Source: Prevotella melaninogenica
GTDB lineage: Bacteria; Bacteroidota; Bacteroidia; Bacteroidales; Bacteroidaceae
DNA length: 64,000 nt
Assembly: GCF_018128065.1 (NCBI RefSeq)
Contig: NZ_CP072359.1
Location: 930,001 to 994,000 of the forward strand
Direction of reading: 5' to 3'
Position 1 is the stretch's first letter. Each line of letters begins with the position of its first letter. The notes below the pieces were generated by a model. It saw nothing but the letters and a program-made list of their open reading frames with translations. It made no database searches and was not told the DNA's origin. A program made the translations under genes and the position numbers. This document shows positions 52,638 through 61,708 of this stretch, in pieces.

Positions 52638-55181
52638 TTAATCATTCATATAACGCTGAACACGTGCATACATCAACTCATATTGAGATTTGATAGTTGT
52701 ATCCTTCGTTGTCTTAATGCGTTCCTCAAGAAGTTTCTGAAGCTTCTGTGCATAGTGGAACACATATTCGGCTGTGCGGTCGATGGTCTCTGTCCACATC
52801 GTCTCTGGTTCACCATAACCAACACCAAAGCCAAGGAAAGCCACATCCTGCTTGTCATCACGCAAGCTGCGCACCTTACCAACCTGTTTAACCTCAACAA
52901 TGTTAGCCTTCAGACGTTCAACATAGAGTTGCTGCATGGCGATATCATCGTCGTCGAGATTCTCATCACCTGCGATTGTCTTAGCCCAAACATTATTATA
53001 CGTGTCTTCGCAATACTCCAATGGAGAATAAGAAGTAGAGTCAGCATAATAGCTCAATGCTAAACGCGCAGTTGCTGAAAGAGCCATTTCCTGAATACCA
53101 CCTGCCAATGTTTTGTAAGGATGAGAGTTAATCTGAGGTAGACGATTCTCAATACTCTCAACACCACGCTTACCAAACTTGCGTGCTTCCTGTAACAACC
53201 ACATCGCAGCAGCACGCTGTTTCTCCTTAGGCATCACCTCATAACGAGGAATACCAGAAGACTCTGTTGTCTGATTCAGCTTGATACCACCAATGACAGC
53301 ATAGACATTACGTGCATAACCGTAAGCTTGAGAAACCATTTGACGATAGAGTTTAGCCTTACGTGCACCATCAGCACCATCAGGAATCCACTCATCGAAA
53401 TGACTGAGAATATACTCAAGGTTCTTAAGACCGTATGTACTTGACTTCACAGCATCGTCACCGAGATCCTCCTCAATGGCGGTTGGGTCGTAACGATAGC
53501 GTGACTGCTGAAGTACGTAACGATACATTGGGTCGTTAGCATGAGACTCAACAAGTGCCATCAATGGCTTTACGTCATCTCTGAAACTCTTTGAATTAGG
53601 GAAAACACGGTAGCCCCACTCTATTGCATAGTTGTCATACACACCGAGGTAAGGAGGAGTCAGTGACACACCCTTATCTGTTGGCTGTGCAACATAGTTG
53701 AAACGAGCATAGTCCATGATAGATGCTGTCGTACCATACTTCTGTGTGAAGCTTGCAGAACGGAGCGAATCAGTTGGGATTGCAGCCGATGAAGCCATGT
53801 TGTGCATCAGTCCGAGTGTATGTCCTACCTCGTGAGTTACAATATACTCCAATGTTGGCAACAAAATGCTATCAGGCATATCCAATGTTCGTGCAGCAGG
53901 ATCAAGCTGTGATGTCTGAATAAAACGCCAACTATTGATGACATTCACAACATCATTATACACCAATACGGTCGCTGTGATAATCTCACCTGTACGAGGA
54001 TCAACCCATGAAGGACCCATTGCATTCTCTGTTGCAGTAGGCAGATAACGAATGCAAGAATACTGGAAGTTATCAGGATCGAAGTTTGGATCATTGGTTG
54101 GGAAGTCCACAGCCTGCATCACATTCTTGAAACCGATACGCTCGAAAGCCTTATTCCATCTAAGAACAGCATTCCGAATTGCTGGCTTCCACTTTTCAGG
54201 GAACGCATTATCGATATAGAACACAATAGGTTTAACTGGCTCACTGAGCTGACCTGCAAAGTAAGCAGCTGGGTCTTTTGGTTCTACACGCCAACGATTG
54301 ATAAAGCTTGCATGGTCGATAAGACTGTCATTGACGATAGACTTTGGTGTAAGGAAGTAGCCAAGACGAGTATCACTCAGACGAGGCGTCATCATATCCT
54401 CTGGCAAGAGTGCCAAAGTAAACTGTACACCAATAGAAACTGGATGATTGCTAATAGCAACATTACCACTGTTACCAGTCATATTGGTAACGTAGTTGCG
54501 CTCCATCGAGATACAAGCATTGTTTGCAAACGACTTCAAAGAAGTTACTTTAATCCACTCTGGTCTCAAGTCAGCATCCACACGATATGGACCAGCTATC
54601 TTTGCAATCACTGGGAAATACTTACTCTCTCTCAAGAAGAAAGAAGAAACATCAAAGAGAATACCTCCAGTCTTCTTGTTTCTTGCCTTGATTGGGAAGC
54701 TATAGAAGTCAAGGTTACGATAGTTCGTAGCCTGTGCCTGCTTCGCATTGCCTGCTGGTAGGGCATCAAGTAATTCAGAGTTGATTGCCTGCATTACGAT
54801 AGAGCTATCCTTCTCTACAAAACGCACGTGTGAAACAGAGCCTGCACGAGTACCAACATCAGCAAACTGTGGGCTTGATACAGATGAAATTGTAGCACCA
54901 ATCAGCATGTCACGACCGATAGACGAAGGTGGCAACTCCATGAGAAGTTTCTCACCTGTTCTATAGAACGAAACGAATGGTCCCTTTGCAGAGTCTGTCT
55001 TCTCTTCGGTTAGAATACGCTCATAGGCATCTTTCTTCACCACAGAAGTAGTGGTTGTAGCCTTCTTTTTCTTCTTCTTAAAGAAAGGGAACGCCTGTGC
55101 TGACAGTGAAAGACTCAAGAATCCCACTGCTAATAGGGTCGCATGAACCGATTTCATTGATAAAAATGAAGTCTTTCTCAT
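52638..55181 (-). CDS. Exported zinc-dependent metalloprotease (DUF5117/DUF5118 type)
   Basis: The 847-residue protein has a signal peptide ending near residue 30 (SAQAF). It is followed by DUF5118- and DUF5117-like regions and a metzincin-like catalytic site HEVGHTLGLMH with zinc ligands H450, H454 and H460 and catalytic E451. SIMDYARFNY lies where the Met-turn is expected. A C-terminal DUF4953-like part follows. It probably cuts peptides or proteins in the periplasm or on the cell surface. It is the last gene of the SusC-SusD locus and overlaps its upstream paralogue by four bases (ATGA), so the two are made together. Confidence 0.9.
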   Translation of the reverse strand: MRKTSFLSMKSVHATLLAVGFLSLSLSAQAFPFFKKKKKKATTTTSVVKKDAYERILTEEKTDSAKGPFVSFYRTGEKLLMELPPSSIGRDMLIGATISSVSSPQFADVGTRAGSVSHVRFVEKDSSIVMQAINSELLDALPAGNAKQAQATNYRNLDFYSFPIKARNKKTGGILFDVSSFFLRESKYFPVIAKIAGPYRVDADLRPEWIKVTSLKSFANNACISMERNYVTNMTGNSGNVAISNHPVSIGVQFTLALLPEDMMTPRLSDTRLGYFLTPKSIVNDSLIDHASFINRWRVEPKDPAAYFAGQLSEPVKPIVFYIDNAFPEKWKPAIRNAVLRWNKAFERIGFKNVMQAVDFPTNDPNFDPDNFQYSCIRYLPTATENAMGPSWVDPRTGEIITATVLVYNDVVNVINSWRFIQTSQLDPAARTLDMPDSILLPTLEYIVTHEVGHTLGLMHNMASSAAIPTDSLRSASFTQKYGTTASIMDYARFNYVAQPTDKGVSLTPPYLGVYDNYAIEWGYRVFPNSKSFRDDVKPLMALVESHANDPMYRYVLQQSRYRYDPTAIEEDLGDDAVKSSTYGLKNLEYILSHFDEWIPDGADGARKAKLYRQMVSQAYGYARNVYAVIGGIKLNQTTESSGIPRYEVMPKEKQRAAAMWLLQEARKFGKRGVESIENRLPQINSHPYKTLAGGIQEMALSATARLALSYYADSTSYSPLEYCEDTYNNVWAKTIAGDENLDDDDIAMQQLYVERLKANIVEVKQVGKVRSLRDDKQDVAFLGFGVGYGEPETMWTETIDRTAEYVFHYAQKLQKLLEERIKTTKDTTIKSQYELMYARVQRYMND

Positions 55182-57727
55182 TTCTTCACCTCCATTGTCT
55201 TATTGATTTTGAAGAGCATCATCTCGTAGTGTGTACGCGCTTCAAGTGGCAAGTTAGCCTTCAAACACTTCTCCAAAGCAGTTCTCAACTTCAAAAGACA
55301 GTTGTAGAAGTAAAGCTCTGAATTGTCTGCGAGGGTGATATCAACAGCTGGAGCAAGGTTCTGAGAAGGGTCACCAAAGCCCGGAGTAGCACCAAGATCA
55401 TCACCCTTTAAAGCCATGCTTGAACCTGAGCCACCACCTGAGCCACCATTACCAGTAGCCTTAGAAACAACACTCTGTGCCTGACTCATAAATGCACGCT
55501 GCAAAACACGCTCGCCCTGAGAAGGTGCGCGCATCTCAGCAACACTCTTGAAGAGGGTGTTATAGATATCATCAAAGTACTCTTTCTGTGTGTAACTGTT
55601 TGGATTCAAGTAAGAAGTGATAGCTACACGCATACGTGCTGCCATCAAATCGTAACCCATAAACTCCAAACTCTGGTCATAATAGCTTACTGACAAGTAG
55701 CCCTTACGCTCAAAATCACGGTTAGCATACTTCTTGAAGTTCATCGCCTCCTGCAAACACCACAAGAGTGAACGACGCTGAAGGTCCTTAGAAACAACCT
55801 GATACTGTGGAACTCCTGCTGAAATCTTCATATTATTGAGGTACATACCACCAACATTACTCAACACCTGCTTGAACAAAGCATAACGATTCTGTGATAT
55901 CTGCAGGTATAACTGATCCTTGATACGAGTATCTTCATCGTTCTTAATCCACTTAGAGAGATTGTTTTCAACGATTGTATAGTTCTTATTTGCAAGGTTT
56001 GCACTCGCTATCATATCGTTACCAAGCGCACCAGCAGCAAGACGTGGGTCCCACTTAGCATTGCGCTCAGCATAATAACGAAGACGTGGGTTTGTCACCT
56101 TCTTGTCAACAAACGCCTCAAGTATATTCTTCTCATCATTGATAGAAACATTATCAGTATCAAAATAACGATAGTTCCAATCAATTGTAAAGTAGTCATA
56201 CATGCCAAGTCCTGTTGGAGCAAGGCGTACACCATTGTCAGATGGCTGTGCAACGTAATTGTAATGAACATCATCCATTACCGAAGGTGCAAGCCCCATT
56301 GTCGTTGTGAAACGTGCATTACGAAGAGAGTCAGTAGGATAAGTAGCGGAAGCACCTGGATTATCCAACAAGCCTAACATACTTCCTGTCTCCTTCATTA
56401 CTAACATCTTAAGCCCTTCCGCAAATTTAGCAGCTGGTAAACGATTACCACGAACAGATGCGTCAACAGCACCAGTCTGTATCAAACGCCACTTGTGCAG
56501 CAGTTTCTCAACATCAGAATAAACGAACATTGAAGCAGCCATAATCTCACCCGTGTTAGGGTTGACATGGATATCACTCTTCGGAGCTGATGACGAACCG
56601 CTTGGTATGTATCGAATACAAGAATACTTAACATTATCTGGATCGAAATCACCTTGCTTCTGTGGAAAGTCAACAACCTCAATAGCATTCTTAAAACCTA
56701 TTCGCTCAAAGGCTTTGTTCCACTCGAGAACACCTTCACGGATAGGTTGTTTCCAAGCCTCTGGGAAGGTGTTATCCAAATAGAAACGAATTGGATTAAC
56801 AGGCTGCGTCAGCTTTCCTTTTGCATACGACTTCTTATCCTTTGGCACAAGATTCCAACGATGAGAGAAGAAGATACGCTTCGTGCTTTCCCCTTCTTGT
56901 GGAATACCTAAACGAACAGAGTAGTTAACACCTATGCGTGAGTCCATGATGCGTGGACGCATTGCTGACTCTGGAACAAGTGCCAAACTATAGCTAACCC
57001 CAACTGTTGTGGGACGTTCACCACCGATAGGCATTGACATCAACGAAGTAGACACACCGTAAGTGAAGTCATTATTGACAACGAGATTGTTGTCAAAACT
57101 CTTTATACCACGAATGAATGAAAGCTCTGACTTTGGAGTTGCCTTAACGCTATAGTTACCATTCTTAGTTGGCATAACGGGCAAGAGGTTTGTTGGTTTA
57201 CCCAATAAAGAGGTCACATCAAAGACAACAGCTGTACTATCATTGTTGTAAGCCATGATATTGAAACCCTGCCAAATCCCATCACGATAATTCAGTGCCA
57301 ATGCACCATCAAGATTAGATGAGGTTGCATTGTCTTTAAAAAGAACATTGTTAGGCAACTTCATCACAACAGAACTATCCTGTATATCAAAGTAGAACAG
57401 TACAGGATTAGAACTTGTTGAACCTACCGTTACAGCCGTTGGATCGGTTGTAGAGGTAATGGTTCCACCGAGCATCATCTCTTTCTTTAGCAAAGTACGT
57501 GGCAGTTCCAAGTAGATTTTGTTATCAAGCTTATGAACTGTAATAAACTTACTACGTGCCGTCTCTGTCTTCTTATCCTTGAAGAGGCGGTCATATTTCG
57601 TCTCCTTCTTAGGTTTAGACTTAGACTTGTCATCATCAGCTTTTACTGTGGTACTTTGCAATACAAGGAGGAACAACAATGCCCCTCCAAGTATAGAATT
57701 CTTAAATGAAAAATTCATTCTTATCAT
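55178..57727 (-). CDS. Inactive paralogue of the zinc metalloprotease
   Basis: The 849-residue protein aligns with the downstream metalloprotease along its whole length, with the same order of motifs (NTGEIMAAS, YPTDSLRNARF, HYNYVAQPSDNGVRL). At the catalytic site, however, HExxHxxxxxH is replaced by KETGSMLGLLD (K445, S449, D455), so all three zinc ligands are gone while the glutamate remains. The Met-turn region VMDDVHYNY is kept. It has a signal peptide (about 1-30) and a Gly/Ser-rich insert (GNGGSGGGSGSS) absent from the active copy. It is most likely a pseudoprotease: a substrate-binding or regulatory partner. The start may be 57727 or the ATG at 57718. Confidence 0.88.
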   Translation of the reverse strand: MIRMNFSFKNSILGGALLFLLVLQSTTVKADDDKSKSKPKKETKYDRLFKDKKTETARSKFITVHKLDNKIYLELPRTLLKKEMMLGGTITSTTDPTAVTVGSTSSNPVLFYFDIQDSSVVMKLPNNVLFKDNATSSNLDGALALNYRDGIWQGFNIMAYNNDSTAVVFDVTSLLGKPTNLLPVMPTKNGNYSVKATPKSELSFIRGIKSFDNNLVVNNDFTYGVSTSLMSMPIGGERPTTVGVSYSLALVPESAMRPRIMDSRIGVNYSVRLGIPQEGESTKRIFFSHRWNLVPKDKKSYAKGKLTQPVNPIRFYLDNTFPEAWKQPIREGVLEWNKAFERIGFKNAIEVVDFPQKQGDFDPDNVKYSCIRYIPSGSSSAPKSDIHVNPNTGEIMAASMFVYSDVEKLLHKWRLIQTGAVDASVRGNRLPAAKFAEGLKMLVMKETGSMLGLLDNPGASATYPTDSLRNARFTTTMGLAPSVMDDVHYNYVAQPSDNGVRLAPTGLGMYDYFTIDWNYRYFDTDNVSINDEKNILEAFVDKKVTNPRLRYYAERNAKWDPRLAAGALGNDMIASANLANKNYTIVENNLSKWIKNDEDTRIKDQLYLQISQNRYALFKQVLSNVGGMYLNNMKISAGVPQYQVVSKDLQRRSLLWCLQEAMNFKKYANRDFERKGYLSVSYYDQSLEFMGYDLMAARMRVAITSYLNPNSYTQKEYFDDIYNTLFKSVAEMRAPSQGERVLQRAFMSQAQSVVSKATGNGGSGGGSGSSMALKGDDLGATPGFGDPSQNLAPAVDITLADNSELYFYNCLLKLRTALEKCLKANLPLEARTHYEMMLFKINKTMEVKK

Positions 57728-57734
57728 TTGTATG

Positions 57735-59162
57735 TTATTTATTTCTATATAATGCCTTCACAATGCGTCCTGTGATATGTTGCTTTGACCAGCGCAGACT
57801 GTTAGTCTGTGTATCGTAGCAATAGAGACTTCCAGGCATTGAAGCAGAAGTATCATTTGTTGCCACATAGATGAGGTTATCATCATCAGAGAATGCCATA
57901 TCAACAATCTTCTCAGTACTGTTACCAACGGTGAACAATGCTGTGGTTGGGAAGTTACTGTTTGCAAGAACGTTATGTGCATAGACTGCATTCCCGTTGG
58001 TATAGTAAACAATATTCTTACTGCGTGCGGAACGAACCACAGAACCATTCGTTATACCAGAAGTAGAAGGCATTGCAACACGATAAACGACATTTGCTGC
58101 AATTCTCTTATCTGCTGATGAAGAGTAGTAACCTGGGAAGAGGTATGTGAAGTAGAACGTACCACTGCTCTTCTGACAGGTAATCAGTGCCATTTTACGT
58201 TGTTTGTCAACGCTACCCATACCAACTAAGGTGTCACCTGTAAAGGTTCCCTTCAAAATCTCAGCAGGAACAGCAGTGTTCTCAATCGCTGATGCCAACA
58301 GTGCGCCATGTGCATTGTCGAAGTAAGCATCACCATGAGCATAGAAGAGGTCGTCTCTCCACCAAGGTGTCATATAAGAAGCGAATGTTACTGAACCACC
58401 GACAGCATTTGTGAAGCGTGATGTCTGTGAAACCAAAGTCGTTGTGTTCAGACCCAAAGAATACAGGTTATTCTTTGTAATAGCCATCATCTTTGATGAA
58501 CTTGGGTCAGAGTTAGCCTCAACCTGTATCACCTTCTCGTTGACAGGTGTCTGGAACACTGATAACATCTCATAGCTATCAAGCTGATAAAGTGTAGAAG
58601 GATTACCAGCAGCAATGACCAGAATGTTATTTGTCTGACTACCGATAGACTTGCTCCATGCCATAGAACATGGTTTACCGAAGTTGATGTTTGGATTGTT
58701 AGAAGCCAATACGTCAAGATGGAACTCCTTGTTTACATCCTCTGTTGGAACGTATGAAAGAATAGCCTTACTGTTGTTTTCAGCCAAGAGATAAATACCC
58801 TTTGTATAAGCATACTCAACATTGACGGTAAACTCATAAATCTGAATATTCTGACCATTGCTCAATCTGAGTCGACCAGTATAAGTCCCAGAATTCTGAA
58901 TAGGATAAACAAGTGCTGTATCACTTGAAACCAACTTGTGATTTATCTCCCATTCGTAAGTGAGTTTCTGCTTACCATTGCTCTGCAATACCGTGGGGGT
59001 AATCTTTAAAGTGTCACCCTGATTGAGCGTGTAAGTGCTGTTTAATGGTGTCTGCAAACTAATTACAGATACCCCGTCACCACCTTCTGTCGACTCGTCA
59101 TTGATACACGAAGTGAAGGCAAACGCTGCAACAGCTAAGATATACAAATATTTCTTTACCAT
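57735..59162 (-). CDS. PKD-like family surface lipoprotein
   Basis: The protein of about 475 residues has a lipoprotein signal peptide (lipobox FTSC, C19). An N-terminal PKD-like domain follows (DTLKITPTVLQSNGKQKLTYEWEINHKLVSS, TGRLRLSNGQNIQIYEFTVNVE), then a beta-propeller-like C-terminal part with repeated short strands (IYVATNDTS, YCYDTQTNSLRW). It fits the PKD-like lipoproteins found in Bacteroidetes SusCD loci beside DUF4843 proteins, probably surface exposed. The ATG at 59162 is used; an upstream TTG at 59174 is unlikely. It precedes the inactive protease by seven bases. Confidence 0.83.
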   Translation of the reverse strand: MVKKYLYILAVAAFAFTSCINDESTEGGDGVSVISLQTPLNSTYTLNQGDTLKITPTVLQSNGKQKLTYEWEINHKLVSSDTALVYPIQNSGTYTGRLRLSNGQNIQIYEFTVNVEYAYTKGIYLLAENNSKAILSYVPTEDVNKEFHLDVLASNNPNINFGKPCSMAWSKSIGSQTNNILVIAAGNPSTLYQLDSYEMLSVFQTPVNEKVIQVEANSDPSSSKMMAITKNNLYSLGLNTTTLVSQTSRFTNAVGGSVTFASYMTPWWRDDLFYAHGDAYFDNAHGALLASAIENTAVPAEILKGTFTGDTLVGMGSVDKQRKMALITCQKSSGTFYFTYLFPGYYSSSADKRIAANVVYRVAMPSTSGITNGSVVRSARSKNIVYYTNGNAVYAHNVLANSNFPTTALFTVGNSTEKIVDMAFSDDDNLIYVATNDTSASMPGSLYCYDTQTNSLRWSKQHITGRIVKALYRNK

Positions 59163-59203
59163 ATTTTTGTGCAATTAAATAGTGGTTTTACTAATAAAAA
59201 TAA

Positions 59204-59911
59204 TTACTCTGGGTTGGCAGCAAAATAAGCCACCAACTTCTGAATATTTCGATAAAGCTGTGTCCATTTTCTACGGTCACGAATTGCTGCCTCAAGTTCG
59301 CTTACGTTTGAATTGTACAAGCTGAGGAGATAACGATACTTTGCTGGTGTATAAGCAGGAAGTCCCATTGCTTGCAGCATAGGGTTATCCCACCAGTACG
59401 GTTTCTCAAGTACATTATCGAACGTAATGGTTCTCTTTATACTCTTTGGGAAACGAACACCAAGGTCGTTAGTTGCCTCAAGACGAATAACCAAACGGAT
59501 ATTATCATTCTTTGTATCACTAAGATTTTTACGCAACAACACAACTGGGAAACTTGCGCTAAGGCTATCTGCAGGCACCGTTTGTTCACTGTTAATTGCT
59601 TCAAAGTGTACTCCCGCCTTTGCTGTACTACTTGGATCAACTACAACCTTAAAGGTTTGTGCCCGTGACTTTCTCACTCCAGCAATCTTCACCTTTATCT
59701 TTACAGTATCTGTTGTTACACTGGTTGGCTGTGCACCGAATGAGAAGTTATATAATGTATCAGCAGCATTATTCAAGTCGAAATAAACCTGATTAGCTCC
59801 TTCGAAAGTACCATCCTTTGAGTATTCACCTTTGTACTCATCATTTGAACACGCTGCCAACGACAATGCAATGACACCGATAGCGAAGAAGTTTGTGATT
59901 GATTTACACAT
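59204..59911 (-). CDS. DUF4843-family lipoprotein
   Basis: The protein of about 235 residues has a lipoprotein signal peptide (lipobox LAAC, C21 from the ATG at 59911; an in-frame ATG at 59917 is possible). The early segment DGANQVYFDL-like (here EGANQVYFDLNNAAD) and SFPVVLLRKNLS match the DUF4843 pattern, including a Calx-beta-like fold. Such proteins accompany SusC-SusD pairs and are thought to sit on the outer membrane near the transporter. The PKD-like gene follows after 41 bases. Confidence 0.83.
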   Translation of the reverse strand: MCKSITNFFAIGVIALSLAACSNDEYKGEYSKDGTFEGANQVYFDLNNAADTLYNFSFGAQPTSVTTDTVKIKVKIAGVRKSRAQTFKVVVDPSSTAKAGVHFEAINSEQTVPADSLSASFPVVLLRKNLSDTKNDNIRLVIRLEATNDLGVRFPKSIKRTITFDNVLEKPYWWDNPMLQAMGLPAYTPAKYRYLLSLYNSNVSELEAAIRDRRKWTQLYRNIQKLVAYFAANPE

Positions 59912-60030
59912 AATCATACGTTTTTTAGTGTTGTCCGATAAACAAATTCCATGTAGCTTAGCCTTTTCTTCCTTATTATATAGGACTGTGATGACTTCGC
60001 TTTCCCATGTTTTGCTGATGTGCTAAGTTC

Positions 60031-60095
60031 CCGCACATGTGGTGCGAAGGCTCAGCACGCATGGTGCGGAGGGCTAACACCAATGGTGCTGCATA
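60031..60095. repeat. 22-bp palindromic repeat array, family 1, locus F
   Basis: Units start at 60041 and 60063 with a partial one at 60085: GGTGCGAAGGCTCAGCAC and GGTGCGGAGGGCTAACACC. This copy lies between co-directional genes of one locus. Confidence 0.85.
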
Positions 60096-60186
60096 TTAGT
60101 TGACCCATCAAAGAGCTTATACAACTTAAGTATTATCGGATTACAATATTTGTTTTTATGTTTATATCTCTTCTTTTATACAGTCA

Positions 60187-60221
60187 AGTCAGTGATTTAG
60201 CTATGCTAAACCTCGCTGACT
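60187..60221 (-). other. Hairpin downstream of susD
   Basis: On the minus strand AGTCAGCG..TTTAGC - ATA - GCTAAA..CACTGACT forms an interrupted stem 16 bases after the susD stop. It lacks a T run and may stabilise the 3' end of a susCD mRNA. Confidence 0.5.
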
Positions 60222-60236
60222 CATTGATATGAATTA

Positions 60237-61691
60237 TTACTGATGTACTACTTTATCACCGTACTCATTCTCTCTATCTGGCCAAGGGAGGTTGAAGATA
60301 GCATCAGAAGGCTGATAAGTATCAATATTTCTAAAATCAGTAAAACTACGATTGTAATGCTTCAACGCATAGAAAGTCTGTCCCATACCAGGGAACTCAC
60401 GCATACGCTCGCGCATCATTTCCTGCTCAAAGAGTGTACGTGTTGAAACTTTAGTCGCATCAACATCGCCCAATCCTCTACTCTTTCTTACCTTATTAAG
60501 CAAACTGATTGCCTCTGTCTGGTTTGAATCGTAAAGACTTTCGCTCAAGATATAATACATCTCCGGCAGACTAATTAGTACAAATCCTTTCAATACTCCT
60601 CTTGTAGCCTCAGCGTCATTCTGAATTAGACGGATAAAACTAAAAGATGTGGAGCCTCCTGACGTATTCTCTTTATAGAAAGAAGTAAAACGAAGGTCGG
60701 AGCTAAGTGCCGTAAAGAGGTCTGTCTCATAGATGCTATGTGTATCACGACGCCCCTCGAGGAAAGTTCCGAAAGCGTTTGAACGAAGGAAAGCTGCACG
60801 AATAGCATTCGAACGATCAGCAGCATAGACACCAAATATCATCTCCTTGCTGGCTGGGAAACGCATCACAGAATCAATCGAGGTACTTGTATTCAGTGCA
60901 AAATTACTTGTTGCGTTGATGACCTCACGTGCATACTTTGCTGCTTCTGTGTACTTACCCATAGCATAGTACACACGAGCTTTGGTAGCCTTCACGGCAT
61001 ACTTATTGAAAAGTATTACACGTCCCTTGCTATAATCACGTACGAAGGTGTTATCGTATGTAACATCATTGTCGTCTGCCAACAATGAGTCAGCCTGATT
61101 CAAGTCCTTAAGAATAAGGTTGAACGTTGCCTGCAAAGTGTAACGAGGGTGGTTCTTCAGATTGAACTCTGTTGCGTATGGCAGACCAAGAGTGCTTGCA
61201 TCACTGCGTGTATAGTCTGTACAGTAGAGGCGAGCGAGGTCGAAGTGCATAAAAGCACGGAGTCCTAATGCCTCACCATGAATCATCTTGCGCTCTTGTG
61301 CACCTGCACTGATATCATTAATATGCTTCAATACGTTGTTAACATTAGCAATGTTATTATACATATTGCTCCAAACAGCATCTACCACATTGCGTGCCTG
61401 CTGGTTTGTATACTGGTAACGGTTCAGGTAATAGCTAACATCCTGTGTGTTGTCATAACCGAACTGCTGTCCAAGTTCATCAACCATACCCCAAGAAAGG
61501 TTCTGACCATAGAGGTTGGATGTAGCCAATTTTCCATAAACACCAAACATGGCATCCTCATAACCAGTCAAGTCAGTAAACATCTCGTCATCTGTCAACT
61601 GTCCTTTAGGTTGTACATCTAAGAAGTCGTTGCACGATGTAAGCAGCGCAACAACCATGAATATTCCTATATATTTCGATATTTTTTTCAT
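60237..61691 (-). CDS. SusD/RagB-family nutrient-binding lipoprotein
   Basis: The 484-residue protein has a lipoprotein signal peptide (lipobox LTSC, C20) and the SusD start NDFLDVQPKGQLTDDEMF. Helical TPR-like segments and the RagB/SusD C-terminal block (PEMYYILSESLYDSNQTEAISLLNKVRKSRGL, FEQEMMRERMREF) follow. It forms the lid of the outer-membrane SusC transporter that lies 17 bases upstream in the operon. The substrate is probably peptide rather than glycan because proteases, not glycosidases, accompany it; that is inference. Confidence 0.94.
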   Translation of the reverse strand: MKKISKYIGIFMVVALLTSCNDFLDVQPKGQLTDDEMFTDLTGYEDAMFGVYGKLATSNLYGQNLSWGMVDELGQQFGYDNTQDVSYYLNRYQYTNQQARNVVDAVWSNMYNNIANVNNVLKHINDISAGAQERKMIHGEALGLRAFMHFDLARLYCTDYTRSDASTLGLPYATEFNLKNHPRYTLQATFNLILKDLNQADSLLADDNDVTYDNTFVRDYSKGRVILFNKYAVKATKARVYYAMGKYTEAAKYAREVINATSNFALNTSTSIDSVMRFPASKEMIFGVYAADRSNAIRAAFLRSNAFGTFLEGRRDTHSIYETDLFTALSSDLRFTSFYKENTSGGSTSFSFIRLIQNDAEATRGVLKGFVLISLPEMYYILSESLYDSNQTEAISLLNKVRKSRGLGDVDATKVSTRTLFEQEMMRERMREFPGMGQTFYALKHYNRSFTDFRNIDTYQPSDAIFNLPWPDRENEYGDKVVHQ

Positions 61692-61708
61692 TGTAATCCT
61701 ATTTAGTT

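Larger units (their letters stand above)
59918..60236. other. Interval inside the SusC-SusD locus, with array and hairpin
   Basis: Between susD and the DUF4843 gene are a family-1 22-bp array (60031-60095) and a hairpin (60187-60221). This 320-base break is much longer than the other gaps of the locus (7-41 bases) and may mark an internal transcript end or processing site. Confidence 0.65.

Noticed and set aside
52457..52693. Small plus-strand gene
   Set aside because: It spans part of the 22-bp array and a terminator between convergent genes and has no conserved features.
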